Assembly: GCF_900115565.1 (NCBI RefSeq)
Contig: NZ_FOWW01000002.1
Location: forward strand, 359,160-423,159
Length of the DNA stretch: 64,000 nucleotides
Direction of reading: 5' to 3'
From: Amycolatopsis arida
GTDB taxonomy: Bacteria > Actinomycetota > Actinomycetes > Mycobacteriales > Pseudonocardiaceae
The translations under genes and the position numbers were made by a program. Below the pieces are notes generated by a model, which was not told the origin of the DNA, made no database searches, and saw only the letters and a list, made by a program, of their open reading frames with translations. Positions 18,132 through 26,934 of this stretch are shown in pieces; position 1 is the stretch's first letter; every line of letters starts with the position of its first letter.

Positions 18132-18165
18132 CCCCCGGCACGTCGGAACGCACCGGTTCCGGGGG
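18132..18165. terminator. Hairpin between convergent ogt and sbcC
   Basis: CCCCCGG (18132-18138) pairs with CCGGGGG (18159-18165), with an inner GGAAC/GTTCC pairing possible. It lies in the 74-bp gap between two convergent gene ends. It has no U-tract, so its function is inferred from position. Confidence 0.45.
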
Positions 18166-18190
18166 GGCGGGCCGCGGGCCGTCCGGACGG

Positions 18191-21151
18191 TCATGCCGTC
18201 ACCGCCAGGGTGGAGCCGGTACGCGACTTGCGCACCCGCAGTCGGGTCGGGATGCGCTGCCGCAGCTCCTCGACGTGCGAGACCAGCCCGACGATCCGGC
18301 CCCCGGCGCGCAGTTCGTCGAGCACGTTCATCACGGTGTCCAGCGTCTCGGCGTCGAGCGTGCCGAACCCCTCGTCGATGAACAGCGTGTCCAGCAGCGT
18401 CCCGCCGGTCTCCGCGGCCACGACGTCGGCGAGCCCGAGCGCCAGCGCGAGCGAGGCGAGGAACGACTCGCCGCCGGAGAGGGTCTTGGCGGGGCGGACC
18501 GCGCCCGAGTAGTCGTCCAGGACGTCGAGGCCGAGCCCACCGCGGGTGCCGCGGGCTCCCGCCGCGTCGGAGTGCACGAAGGAGTACCGACCCATGCTCA
18601 TCGTGCGCAGCCGGGCCGTGGCGGCGACCGCCACCTCCTCCAACCGTGCCGCGAGCACGTACGAGCGCAGTGACATCCGCCGGCTGTTCTGGCCTCGCCC
18701 GTTGACCACGTCGGTGAGTGCGTCGAGCTCGGCGAACTCCTCCTCGGCCGGCCGTAGCTCGGCCACGGCCGCGGTGAACCGCTCGGCCAGCTCGCCCAGG
18801 TCCCGCTCCCGGCGGGCGGCGGCGTGCAGCGTGGCCACCGCGGCCTCGGCCTCGGCGCGCAGCCGCGCGTGCTCCTGCCGCGCCGACTCGACGTCCACCC
18901 CGGTGTCCGGCGAGACCTCGGCCAGGTCCGGCTCGGCCAGGGTGGCCCGAGCGGCGGCCTCGGCGGCGTTGGCGTCGGCGAGGGCCCGCTCCAACTCGGC
19001 GGCGGCGGTGGCGTCGAGCGCGGCGGCCCGCGCGGACTCCACCTCGGAGAAGCCAGCCCGGTCGAGGGCCTCGGTCACGGCGGCCCGGCACTCGGCGAGC
19101 CGGTCCTCGGCGGCGGCGCGCGCGGTGCGTGCCTCGGCGAGCTCCTCCAGCGCCCGAACCACGGCGAGCAGGTGGTCGCGACGCTCGGCGACGTCAGCGT
19201 GCTCGCCGCGGGCGGCGTCCAGCCGGCGTGCCCGGTCCTCGACCCGCTCGGCCAGCGCGGTGCGCTCGGCCTCGGCGGAGGCGACGGCGCGCTCGGCGTC
19301 GGCCCGTTGCGCGGTCAGCTCCTCGACCTCCGCCTCGGCCGCGCGCAGCGACTGGTCGAGTCGCGCCCTCCGCTCCGCGCGTTCGGCCAGCCGGTCGATC
19401 TCCGCCCGCAGCTCGGCTGCGGTCTCGGCGAGCTCATCGGGGGTTCGGCCGCCCAGGCGTTCCCGCAGGGTGGCGAGCGCGGCGTCGGCCCGGTGCCGGG
19501 CGGCGACGGCCTGCTGCCGCCGCTCGTCCGCGGCCCGCTCGCGCTCCGCGACCGCGCGCTCCTCCGCCTCCCCGACCGAGCCGGACGCGGCGGTGGCGGG
19601 GGCAGGGTGCTCGGCGCCGCCGCACACCGGGCACGGGGTGCCCGGGCTCAGCCGCGCGGCCAGCTCGGCGGCCATCCCGGCGAGCCGCCGCTCGCGGAGG
19701 TCGAGCAGCCGTTCCCGGGCGAGCTGGTGTGCCTCGACCGCCGCCCGCTCGGCGTCGGCGGCCCGGTCGGCGGCGAGTCGCAGCTCGGGCTCCGTGCGCG
19801 AGTCGGCCAGCAGCGCGGCCGTCTCCCGTTCCCGGGTGCGCAGGGGCTCCAGTCGCGCCGCGGCGTCGGCGGTCTCGTCCCGCTCGGTTCGCAGGTGGCG
19901 AATCCGTTCGGGGATGCCACGCAGCTTCTCCCCCAGCGCCTCCGCCTCGGTGGTGGCGTAGGTGGCACTCTCCGCGAGTCGCTCCAGCCGGACGCGGTCC
20001 CGCCGCTGTTGCTCGGCCTCCGCGACCAGCCCGGCCAGCGCGCCGGCCTCCTCCCGCAGCTCGCCCGCGCGCGCCCGCAGGTCCACGGCGAGTGCGTCGA
20101 CCTCGGACACGCCGGCCGCGACCGCGGCGCGGCGGCATTTCGTCTCGATGGCCAGGGCCTGGCGTACCCGATCGGCCTGCCGGTCGGCCTCGGCCGCCAC
20201 GCCGGTGACGGTCTCGGCGCGGCGCCCCGCGGCCAGCCGGGCGGCCCACTCGCCCCGCGCTTCGGCCTGCTCGGCGAGCGTGGCGAGTTGGGCGTGCGCG
20301 GCGCGGACCCGTCGCACCCGCTCGGCCAGGGTGCGGCGCCGCTCCAGCTCCCGCTCGGCGTGCTCGGCCGCGGTGCGGGCTCGACGCTCGTCCTCCCGAG
20401 CCTCGGCGACGGCGCTGGCGGCCCCTCTCCGGAGCTCGGCCACCCACTCGGTGCCGGCGTCCTCGGGTAATTCCTCCCCGGCCGCCTGGGCCAGCCGAGC
20501 CCGCCACTCGCGGACCGCCTGCCGCGCCTGGTCCAGCTCGCGGCCGCGGGCCGTGCGCCGTTCCCGGAACCAGCGCTCGACATCGGCGAACCGCCGGGTG
20601 CCGAACAGCCGTTCCAGCAATTGCTCCCGTTCGGTGGTCTCGGCGCGCAGGAAGCGGGCGAACTCGCCCTGGGGCAGCAGCACCACCTGGAAGAACTGGT
20701 CGGCGCTCATCCCGACGAGCCGCTGCACGGTGCGGGACACCTCGTCGACGCGGGTGAGGCCGTCGGCCGCGGTGCCGTGCGGCGCGGGCCCCAGCCAGCT
20801 CAGCGACGCCTTGGCCGGCTGCGTCGTGGTGCCCTCGCCGCGGCGCTTCGGCCGCTGGTACTCCGGGCTGCGCACGACCCGCAGCCGGTGGCCCTGCACG
20901 GTGAGCTCGAGCGCGACCTCGGTGGCGACGTGGGCCTCGGCCAGGTCGCAGCGCAGGCGCTTCACCTGGCCGCGCGCCCCCGGCACCGCCCCGAACAGCG
21001 CGAACGCCACCGCGTCGAGCAGCGTCGTCTTGCCCGCGCCGGTGTCACCGTGCATCAGGAACAGCCCGTCCGCGCCGAGCAGGTCGAAGTCCACGACCTC
21101 GCGCCCCGCGTACGGACCGAACGCCTGGACCTCGAGCCGGTGCAGCCTCAT
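18191..21151 (-). CDS. sbcC: Exonuclease SbcC (Rad50-like ATPase)
   Basis: 986 residues. Walker A GDTGAGKTTLLDA is near residue 36, a long Glu/Arg/Ala-rich coiled coil is interrupted by the zinc hook CPVC (507-510), and the C-terminal half-site has LSGGESFLASLALALGLAD followed by Walker B LDTLFIDEGFGTLD. SbcC with SbcD forms an ATP-dependent nuclease that opens hairpins and processes DNA ends. The ATG at 21151 overlaps the sbcD stop by 4 nt. Expression probably follows the SOS box upstream of sbcD. Confidence 0.95.
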   Translation of the reverse strand: MRLHRLEVQAFGPYAGREVVDFDLLGADGLFLMHGDTGAGKTTLLDAVAFALFGAVPGARGQVKRLRCDLAEAHVATEVALELTVQGHRLRVVRSPEYQRPKRRGEGTTTQPAKASLSWLGPAPHGTAADGLTRVDEVSRTVQRLVGMSADQFFQVVLLPQGEFARFLRAETTEREQLLERLFGTRRFADVERWFRERRTARGRELDQARQAVREWRARLAQAAGEELPEDAGTEWVAELRRGAASAVAEAREDERRARTAAEHAERELERRRTLAERVRRVRAAHAQLATLAEQAEARGEWAARLAAGRRAETVTGVAAEADRQADRVRQALAIETKCRRAAVAAGVSEVDALAVDLRARAGELREEAGALAGLVAEAEQQRRDRVRLERLAESATYATTEAEALGEKLRGIPERIRHLRTERDETADAAARLEPLRTRERETAALLADSRTEPELRLAADRAADAERAAVEAHQLARERLLDLRERRLAGMAAELAARLSPGTPCPVCGGAEHPAPATAASGSVGEAEERAVAERERAADERRQQAVAARHRADAALATLRERLGGRTPDELAETAAELRAEIDRLAERAERRARLDQSLRAAEAEVEELTAQRADAERAVASAEAERTALAERVEDRARRLDAARGEHADVAERRDHLLAVVRALEELAEARTARAAAEDRLAECRAAVTEALDRAGFSEVESARAAALDATAAAELERALADANAAEAAARATLAEPDLAEVSPDTGVDVESARQEHARLRAEAEAAVATLHAAARRERDLGELAERFTAAVAELRPAEEEFAELDALTDVVNGRGQNSRRMSLRSYVLAARLEEVAVAATARLRTMSMGRYSFVHSDAAGARGTRGGLGLDVLDDYSGAVRPAKTLSGGESFLASLALALGLADVVAAETGGTLLDTLFIDEGFGTLDAETLDTVMNVLDELRAGGRIVGLVSHVEELRQRIPTRLRVRKSRTGSTLAVTA

Positions 21152-22314
21152 CTCAGCTCCCTGTCCTGCTCGGGATCGGCCTTGCCGGCTGCCGTGAGCG
21201 CCGCCGCCAGCAACGCCTCCTCCCTCCGGTTCGGCGCCGCGCCCCGGCAGTCGGCGAGGAAGCTCGCCGCGATCTCCGCGTCCGAGCGCCCGCGGACAGC
21301 CTCGGCGTAGCGCAGCACGGTCGGCGTGCCGCCCTCCGGCTGCCAGTCGAGGTGCACGGTGTGCGGGAAGCGTTCGCGCAGCCGCCGCATCGCGTCCACC
21401 GGGCGCACCCGGTCGGTGAGGGTGACCGACAGGTAGCAGTCGGCGAGGTCGTCGTGCTCGGGCGAGGTCAGCAGGTTCGCGAGGGCCCCGCTGACGGTGG
21501 CCAGGCGCCGGGGCACGGGCAGTTCGTGCCGCCGGACGTCGGCCAGCCCGGTGTCGTCGAGGTCGACCAACCACACGGACTTGCGGTGCACCGCCTCCGC
21601 GAAGGAGTACGCCAACGGGCTGCCGGCGTAGCGGAGGTGGTCGGCGAGCCGCTGCGGGCCGTGCAGGTGGCCGAGCGCGACATAGTCGACTCCGTCGAAC
21701 ACGCTGCCGGGCACCTGTTCGACGCCGCCGACGGAGATGGTGCGTTCGGAGTCGCTGGGTGTGCCTCCGGTGACGAAGGCGTGGGCGAGCACCACCGACC
21801 GCGTTCCCCGGGGCTGGTCGGCGAGGTCGGCGCGGATCCTGCGCATGGCCTCGGTGAGCACACCGGTGTGCCCTCTCGCGTCGGGCGCGCCGAGCGCGTG
21901 TCGGGCGGGATCCGGCTCCAGGTAGGGAATGCCGTAGACGGCCACGGGCCCGTGCCGGTCGGCGAGCAGCACGGGGTCGGCCAGCCGGGCCACCGACGTG
22001 CGCAGGTGGAGGCCGCCGGCGGCGGCGAAGTCGGCGAACGCGCCCAGTCGGGCGGCCGAGTCGTGGTTGCCGGAGGTGATGACGAGCGTGGCGCCGGCGG
22101 CCCGGAGCGCGGCCAGCGCGTCGGTGGCCACCCGGACGGCCTCGGCTGAGGGCACCGCGCGGTCGTAGATGTCACCGGAGACGAGCACGACGTCCACCGC
22201 CTCGTCGACCACCAGGTCGGCGAGGTGCGCCAGCACGGACGCCTGCTCGGCCAGCAGGTCCGTGCCGTGGAACGTCCGTCCGACGTGCCAGTCGGAGGTG
22301 TGCAGGAGCCTCAC
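21148..22314 (-). CDS. sbcD: Exonuclease SbcD (Mre11-like nuclease subunit)
   Basis: 388 residues from GTG 22314 (VRLLHTSDWHVGRTFHG). Calcineurin-like phosphoesterase motifs are present: SDWHVG, SGDIYDR, SGNHDS and ALGHLHGPQ, which bind the two Mn ions. It is the nuclease partner of SbcC. A TTG nine bases upstream is an alternative start, but the GTG matches the usual M-R-L-L-H-T-S-D-W-H beginning. A perfect LexA-type box lies 59-74 bp upstream. Confidence 0.95.
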   Translation of the reverse strand: MRLLHTSDWHVGRTFHGTDLLAEQASVLAHLADLVVDEAVDVVLVSGDIYDRAVPSAEAVRVATDALAALRAAGATLVITSGNHDSAARLGAFADFAAAGGLHLRTSVARLADPVLLADRHGPVAVYGIPYLEPDPARHALGAPDARGHTGVLTEAMRRIRADLADQPRGTRSVVLAHAFVTGGTPSDSERTISVGGVEQVPGSVFDGVDYVALGHLHGPQRLADHLRYAGSPLAYSFAEAVHRKSVWLVDLDDTGLADVRRHELPVPRRLATVSGALANLLTSPEHDDLADCYLSVTLTDRVRPVDAMRRLRERFPHTVHLDWQPEGGTPTVLRYAEAVRGRSDAEIAASFLADCRGAAPNRREEALLAAALTAAGKADPEQDRELR

Positions 22315-22372
22315 GCGGCCCAAGGTAGGGCCGGATCCCGACAGGACACCGCAGACACACCGACACTTTCAC

Positions 22373-22388
22373 TCGAACGTGTGTTCGA
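22373..22388. promoter_or_regulatory. SOS box (LexA operator), perfect palindrome
   Basis: TCGAACGTGTGTTCGA is an exact match to the actinobacterial/Gram-positive LexA consensus TCGAAC-N4-GTTCGA. It lies in the divergent gap, 59 bp from the sbcD start and 100 bp from the rmuC start, and could control either or both. Confidence 0.85.
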
Positions 22389-22488
22389 CGTTCCCGCCAG
22401 CGGCTTTCTGTCGGACGGCTCGGCCATCATGGCCCTACCGAAGCGGCAAACCGGCCAGTGAGGGACAACGAGAGAAGGGAGCGAACGG

Positions 22489-23406
22489 GTGGGTTCGACG
22501 GTGCTCGGCACGGCGGCGGTCGTCGTCGCGCTGTTGCTGGGAGTCGCGGTGTTCCTGCTGTGGCGTCTCTATACGGACAGCATGCGCAGGGCGGACGCGG
22601 CGGCCCGGCAGGTCGCCGTCGAGCGCGCCAGGGTGGACCAACAACAGGCGGCGCTGCGGCGGTACGAGGTGGCGTTCGCGTCGATCAGCGGGCGCGGCGA
22701 GCTCGGCGAGCAGGTGCTGGTCGAGACGGCCCGCGCGCTCGGCCTGCGTGAGGGGCTGCACTTCACCGTGCAGACCGACCTCGCCGGCGGGGGCGCGGCG
22801 AAGCCGGACCTGGTGCTGCGGGTCGGTGGCGACCGCACCGTTCCGGTCGACGCCAAGGCGAGCATGGCGTGCTGGGCCGAGGCGGTGGAGACCGACGATC
22901 CGGAGGAACGGTTGGACGCGTTGCGCGTGCACGTCCGCCATCTCCGGTCCCGCGCGGCGGAGCTCGCCGCGAAGGGCTACGAGCGGTGGGCGGACGCGAT
23001 CTACGGCACGGTGATGTTCGTGCCGTCGGACGCGGCCGTGGTGGCGGCGCTCGACACCGACCCCGAGCTGCTGCGTTGGATGCTCGACCGGCGGGTGTTC
23101 CTCTGCGGGCCCACCGGGTTCGCGGTGATCGCCTCGGCCGCGTTGTTCGCCGCCAGCGAGCGGGCACTGGTGGAGGACGTGGAGAACGTGCGCGGGCGGG
23201 CGGCGATGGCGCACCGGGCGGCCGGCAACGCGGTCGACGCGCTGAACCTGTCGAGCACCCACCTCCAGCGGTTCCTGTCCGCGCGGCGGCGCGAGCTGGA
23301 CGCGCTGGAGAGCTTCCGCAGCGCCGTCACGCCGCTCACCGAGGTGTCGGCGAGCCCGACGCCGATCGCGCCGATCCGAAAGGGGGACGAGATGGCGGCA
23401 AGCTGA
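22489..23406 (+). CDS. rmuC: RmuC-family DNA recombination protein
   Basis: 305 residues from GTG 22489, with GAAGGGAG upstream. An N-terminal membrane helix (GTAAVVVALLLGVAVFLLWRLY) is followed by a short coiled coil and the RmuC nuclease-like domain: GELGEQVLVETARALGL, KPDLVLRVGGDRTVPVDAKAS and IYGTVMFVPSDAAV. The D-x-K pattern (VPVDAKAS) is that of restriction-like nuclease folds. RmuC limits recombination at inverted repeats. It is shorter than E. coli RmuC because the coiled coil is reduced. It is divergent from sbcDC across an SOS box. Confidence 0.88.
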   Translation: MGSTVLGTAAVVVALLLGVAVFLLWRLYTDSMRRADAAARQVAVERARVDQQQAALRRYEVAFASISGRGELGEQVLVETARALGLREGLHFTVQTDLAGGGAAKPDLVLRVGGDRTVPVDAKASMACWAEAVETDDPEERLDALRVHVRHLRSRAAELAAKGYERWADAIYGTVMFVPSDAAVVAALDTDPELLRWMLDRRVFLCGPTGFAVIASAALFAASERALVEDVENVRGRAAMAHRAAGNAVDALNLSSTHLQRFLSARRRELDALESFRSAVTPLTEVSASPTPIAPIRKGDEMAAS

Positions 23407-23422
23407 GCCCTGGCCGAATCGC

Positions 23423-23442
23423 CGTGCCCGATCCCGGGCACG
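23423..23442 (+). terminator. Hairpin downstream of rmuC
   Basis: CGTGCCCG-ATCC-CGGGCACG is a perfect 8-bp stem with a 4-nt loop, 17 bp after the rmuC stop. It lacks a U-tract, as is common in this type of genome. Confidence 0.6.
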
Positions 23443-23988
23443 CTCGTGAGAAGCGGCATGTCGGTGGCCGTTCGCCCAGGCGCGAGCAGGACGAGTCGGA
23501 GAGGCGCCTTCGACGCGGGCGGTGAGGGCGCGAACTCCGAGCGCTCGCGCTGCGGACCCGCGGGGTGGAGGTGCGCTGATGTCCGCGCGGGCCGGGCGCG
23601 GGATACTCGCCTCACGGCCGTCGCGGCGACCAGCGCTCGGAATGGAGCGTGACTCGAGAAGGGGGCCGCTGCGCGGAGAGGGGTTCACCTCGCCTTGGCC
23701 GCCCCAGCGGCGGAGCTGAACGCGCTCACGGACTGGTCCACGGCTCAGCGGCACAGCCTCTGGTCTGCTGTTTTCCGTCAGCGGTGGCCTGGTAGTGGGC
23801 GGCCGACCGGTCAGCGAGGCACACCCCACACGGCCCGTCGCCTGTGCATGGCAGAAGTCACACCGGCGAGTGGCAATCCGAGTACGTTACGGAGTGGTGC
23901 CCGTTGGTGCCCGGTTACCGGATACGGTGGCCGCTATGTGCACGTCCGTTAGCCGCTGTCGCGCCTTGCCCGGTCACGAGGTCCGCTC
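23443..23988. other. 546-bp gap with no convincing gene
   Basis: Short open frames exist on both strands, but none has the third-position GC pattern, SD site or motifs of a gene. Local GC is somewhat lower near 23700-23950. The stretch GGTTACCGGATACGG just before the DUF6542 gene could hold its promoter; no clear -35/-10 pair was found. Confidence 0.5.
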
Positions 23989-25227
23989 GTGACCGCGGTT
24001 CGCGATCACGAGCGCGACCCGGAGGCCACCGACGGTCCGGTGCCGTGGGACCAGCGCCTCATCGCGGGTGACCGCCGCGGGTTGCCGTGGTGGGGCGCGG
24101 TGCTTCTCGCCTTCGGCCTCGCGGTGCTCGGCGCCGTGGTGGGCCAGCAGTTCGGCAACCCCCACGGGTTGTTGTTCCAGGTCTGCTACTTCCTGGGTGC
24201 CGTGGCCGCGGTCGCGGCGGTCCGCCGGCGCAACCTGTTCGGGCCGATGGTGCAGCCGCCGCTGGTCATGGCGGTCACCGTGCCGGGGATGGTCCTCCTC
24301 GGGCCCGGGCTGCCGGCCAACAGCGACACGCTCGCGAAGGTGCTCGCCATCGGGCGGCCGCTCATCAACGGGTTCCCGGCGATGGCGATCACGACGGCGG
24401 TGACGGTCGGCATCGGCGTGTACCGGATGTTCCGTGAGCGTGACCCGAACGCGCCGGTGAAGGTCCGGGACTCGGCCGGCAAGCGGGTGGCCAAGCCGCA
24501 GTCCAAGGGCGCGAAGGGCCCGGTGGGGCGGAGTCCGGCCGGCGCGGACGACCGCGACCGCGGCGACGTGGGCCGGCGTGACCGGCCCGGAGGGCCGCGG
24601 GACGCGGAGGTTCTCGGTGCCGATGGGCGCCGTGCCGAAGGACGGCGTCCCGACGGTCGGCGGGACGAAGGGCGCCGCGGCGGTCGCTTCCGCGGGGGGC
24701 GCGGTGACGGTGACGGCGTCGACGAGCGCGACGGTGCCGGTCGGGGCGGGAGCCGCCGCACCGGGCCGCACGGCCGGGTGGCCCCGGCGGAGCGCTCGGA
24801 CGGTCGCGGGCGGCCGGCCGTGCCCGGCAGGGGTGCGGCGGAGGGCACCGCGGGCTCGGCCGGGGCGCGCCGACCACGCGCGGACGACGGTGAGCGCCGA
24901 GGTCGAGGGGCCGCGAATCGCGACGCCGGCGCGCCGGGTGGCACCCGTGGCGAGGCACCGGGGGGTGCGGGCGGCGCGGCGGGTGGCCGCGCTGTGCGGG
25001 ACCAGTCCGGGCGAGCGCCACGTCAGCGGCGGAGCCCGCGGGCCGAGGGCGCGGACCCCCGGCGGGGGTCCGAGGGCTGGGCGGACCCGCCTCCGGAGGG
25101 ACGGCGCCCCCGCCGGCCGGCGCGCGCGGACGACCCCGCGGCGGGGGACCCTGGCACACCACGCCGGCGACCCCGCGGTGGCGGACCGGTCCGTGGCCGC
25201 CCCTGGGACGAGGAGCCGCGCGGCTGA
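23989..25227 (+). CDS. DUF6542-type membrane protein with long Arg/Gly/Asp-rich tail
   Basis: 412 residues from GTG 23989. Residues about 30-145 hold four hydrophobic helices (LPWWGAVLLAFGLAVLGAVV, LLFQVCYFLGAVAAVAAV, PLVMAVTVPGMVLLGPG, FPAMAITTAVTVGIGVY), matching the short DUF6542 domain. The remaining 265 residues are disordered and highly charged, with DGRR/EGRR-like repeats. In mycobacteria the protein at this place (next to ispH and ychF, Rv1111c) is of the same general kind. The function is unknown; the tail is likely cytoplasmic. Part of the tail length could depend on frame choice, but the frame is uninterrupted. Confidence 0.7.
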   Translation: MTAVRDHERDPEATDGPVPWDQRLIAGDRRGLPWWGAVLLAFGLAVLGAVVGQQFGNPHGLLFQVCYFLGAVAAVAAVRRRNLFGPMVQPPLVMAVTVPGMVLLGPGLPANSDTLAKVLAIGRPLINGFPAMAITTAVTVGIGVYRMFRERDPNAPVKVRDSAGKRVAKPQSKGAKGPVGRSPAGADDRDRGDVGRRDRPGGPRDAEVLGADGRRAEGRRPDGRRDEGRRGGRFRGGRGDGDGVDERDGAGRGGSRRTGPHGRVAPAERSDGRGRPAVPGRGAAEGTAGSAGARRPRADDGERRGRGAANRDAGAPGGTRGEAPGGAGGAAGGRAVRDQSGRAPRQRRSPRAEGADPRRGSEGWADPPPEGRRPRRPARADDPAAGDPGTPRRRPRGGGPVRGRPWDEEPRG

Positions 25228-25776
25228 GCGGGCTGGCGGCAGACCAGCCTGGAAGCGCTTTCAGCCCGGTTCGAACCCTGTCAATCCCCTTCCGGACCTG
25301 CCGCTCCCTGGATTCGACGGCTCGACTGGCGACGTAGCCCGACCGCTTCCGCTCCTCCGCCCGGTGCGCGCTCGGCTGCTCGACGCTCGACCGAGCACCG
25401 CCCAGCCCTCCCGGACGTCCAGTGCGGGAGGGGCGGCACGGGTGGGACCCCCCAGCATCACCCGGCACAGGGGCCGCCGTCATTCTCTCCCCGTCCCCAT
25501 CGTCCTTGCCGGTCGGACACTGCCGCCCTGAGAAGGGGATGCGCGGAAGGGTGCACCCGAAGATCAACGGAAGCGGCCCACACATCGGCGAGTGCGGTGT
25601 GACCGGCACTTACCCTCCAGCGGGGCCAGCCGCCAGCGGGAGGCGACGCGCGCGCACTCCCGTTAGCAGTCCGACCGGCACCACTCGGCGGGACCGCGCA
25701 CCGAGCACTCAGCAGGGCAAGCACCCGCCGAAGGCGGAGCACCCGGAGACGCCCGTCGAACACCGAGGCAGGAGGG
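25228..25776. other. 549-bp gap between convergent DUF6542 gene and ispH
   Basis: No gene is supported. A GGTTCGAACC near 25269-25278 resembles a tRNA T-loop, but the flanks do not form a T stem or cloverleaf on either strand. No strong hairpin with gene-end position was found. Confidence 0.5.
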
Positions 25777-26808
25777 TCAACGGACGCTGCTGCGCGCCCC
25801 CTCGCCGGTGCCGCGCAGCTCCCGCGGCAGCGCGAACGCGATCTTCTCGTTCGCGGTGGTGACCTCCTGCACGTCACCCCAGCCGCGCTCGCCGAGCCAC
25901 TCCAGCAGCTCCATCACCAGCACGTCGGGCACCGAAGCGCCACTGGTCACACCGACGGTCTCGACGCCCTCCAGCCACGCCTGGTCGACCTCGTGCGCGT
26001 AGTCGACCAGCCGCGCCGCTCGCGCCCCGGCCTGCAGCGCGACCTCCACCAGCCGCTTCGAGTTCGACGAGTTGCGCGACCCCACCACCAGCACCAGGTC
26101 GCACTCGGCCGCCATCGCCTTGACCGCCACCTGCCGGTTCGACGTGGCGTAACAGATGTCGTCGCTCGGCGGGTCGGCGATCTCGGGGAACCGCTCGCGC
26201 AGTTGGTCCACCCGCTCCATCGTCTCGTCCACGCTCAGCGTGGTCTGCGACAGCCACACCACCTTCGACGGGTCACGCACCGTCACCTTCCGCACGTCCT
26301 CGGCGGTGTCCACCAGCTGCACGCGGTCGGGCGCCTCGCCGGAGGTCCCCTCGACCTCCTCGTGGCCCTCGTGCCCGATGAGCAGGATGTCGTAGTCCTC
26401 CCCGGCGAACCGGCGCACCTCCCGGTGCACCTTGGTCACCAGCGGGCACGTCGCGTCGATCGTGCGCAGGTCGCGCGCCTTCGCCTCCTCGTGCACCGCC
26501 GGCGACACCCCGTGCGCGGAGAACACCACCAGCGCCCCCTCGGGCACCTCGGACGTCTCCTCGACGAAGATGACCCCGCGCTGACGCAGCGTGTCCACCA
26601 CATGCCGGTTGTGCACGATCTCCTTGCGCACGTACACCGGCGGCCCGTACAGCTCGAGCGCCTTCTCCACGGCCACCACGGCCCGGTCGACACCGGCGCA
26701 GTACCCGCGCGGCTTGGCCAGCAACACCCGCTTTCCTCCTCCGGAGGTGGGCCGCGCCGGAACGGTCACGGAGGCGGCGGGCTCGGTCCCGGGACTCGCT
26801 GCACTCAT
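25777..26808 (-). CDS. ispH: 4-hydroxy-3-methylbut-2-enyl diphosphate reductase
   Basis: IspH (LytB) makes IPP and DMAPP from HMBPP in the last MEP-pathway step using a [4Fe-4S] cluster. The 343-residue protein carries the three cluster cysteines in [16 protein letters not shown] and [11 protein letters not shown], the catalytic Glu in the FVEET region, and the HGV and [11 protein letters not shown] motifs. The ATG at 26808 gives a family-length protein; residues before [13 protein letters not shown] form a short disordered head. The genome thus makes isoprenoid precursors that the uppS-type gene at 55.2 kb uses. Confidence 0.96.
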   Translation of the reverse strand: MSAASPGTEPAASVTVPARPTSGGGKRVLLAKPRGYCAGVDRAVVAVEKALELYGPPVYVRKEIVHNRHVVDTLRQRGVIFVEETSEVPEGALVVFSAHGVSPAVHEEAKARDLRTIDATCPLVTKVHREVRRFAGEDYDILLIGHEGHEEVEGTSGEAPDRVQLVDTAEDVRKVTVRDPSKVVWLSQTTLSVDETMERVDQLRERFPEIADPPSDDICYATSNRQVAVKAMAAECDLVLVVGSRNSSNSKRLVEVALQAGARAARLVDYAHEVDQAWLEGVETVGVTSGASVPDVLVMELLEWLGERGWGDVQEVTTANEKIAFALPRELRGTGEGARSSVR

Positions 26809-26934
26809 GCCTCCAGGGTACGGGCACATGCTCGAACGCCAATGGGCTCAGGGTGTGTGCGCCGGGTCACGGCACGACTCGCGAGTAGCCCGTTCGGTTG
26901 GGCAGGACGGGGTACGTACGGCAGGCTAAGGGAC

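Noticed and set aside
25262-25285. GGTTCGAACC resembling a tRNA T-loop in the DUF6542-ispH gap
   Set aside because: Flanking bases do not form a 5-bp T stem on either strand, and no acceptor or anticodon arm can be drawn.
24389-25609. Minus-strand frame of about 400 codons opposite the DUF6542 gene
   Set aside because: Composition is Pro/Arg/Gly shadow of the disordered tail with no motifs and no start site.
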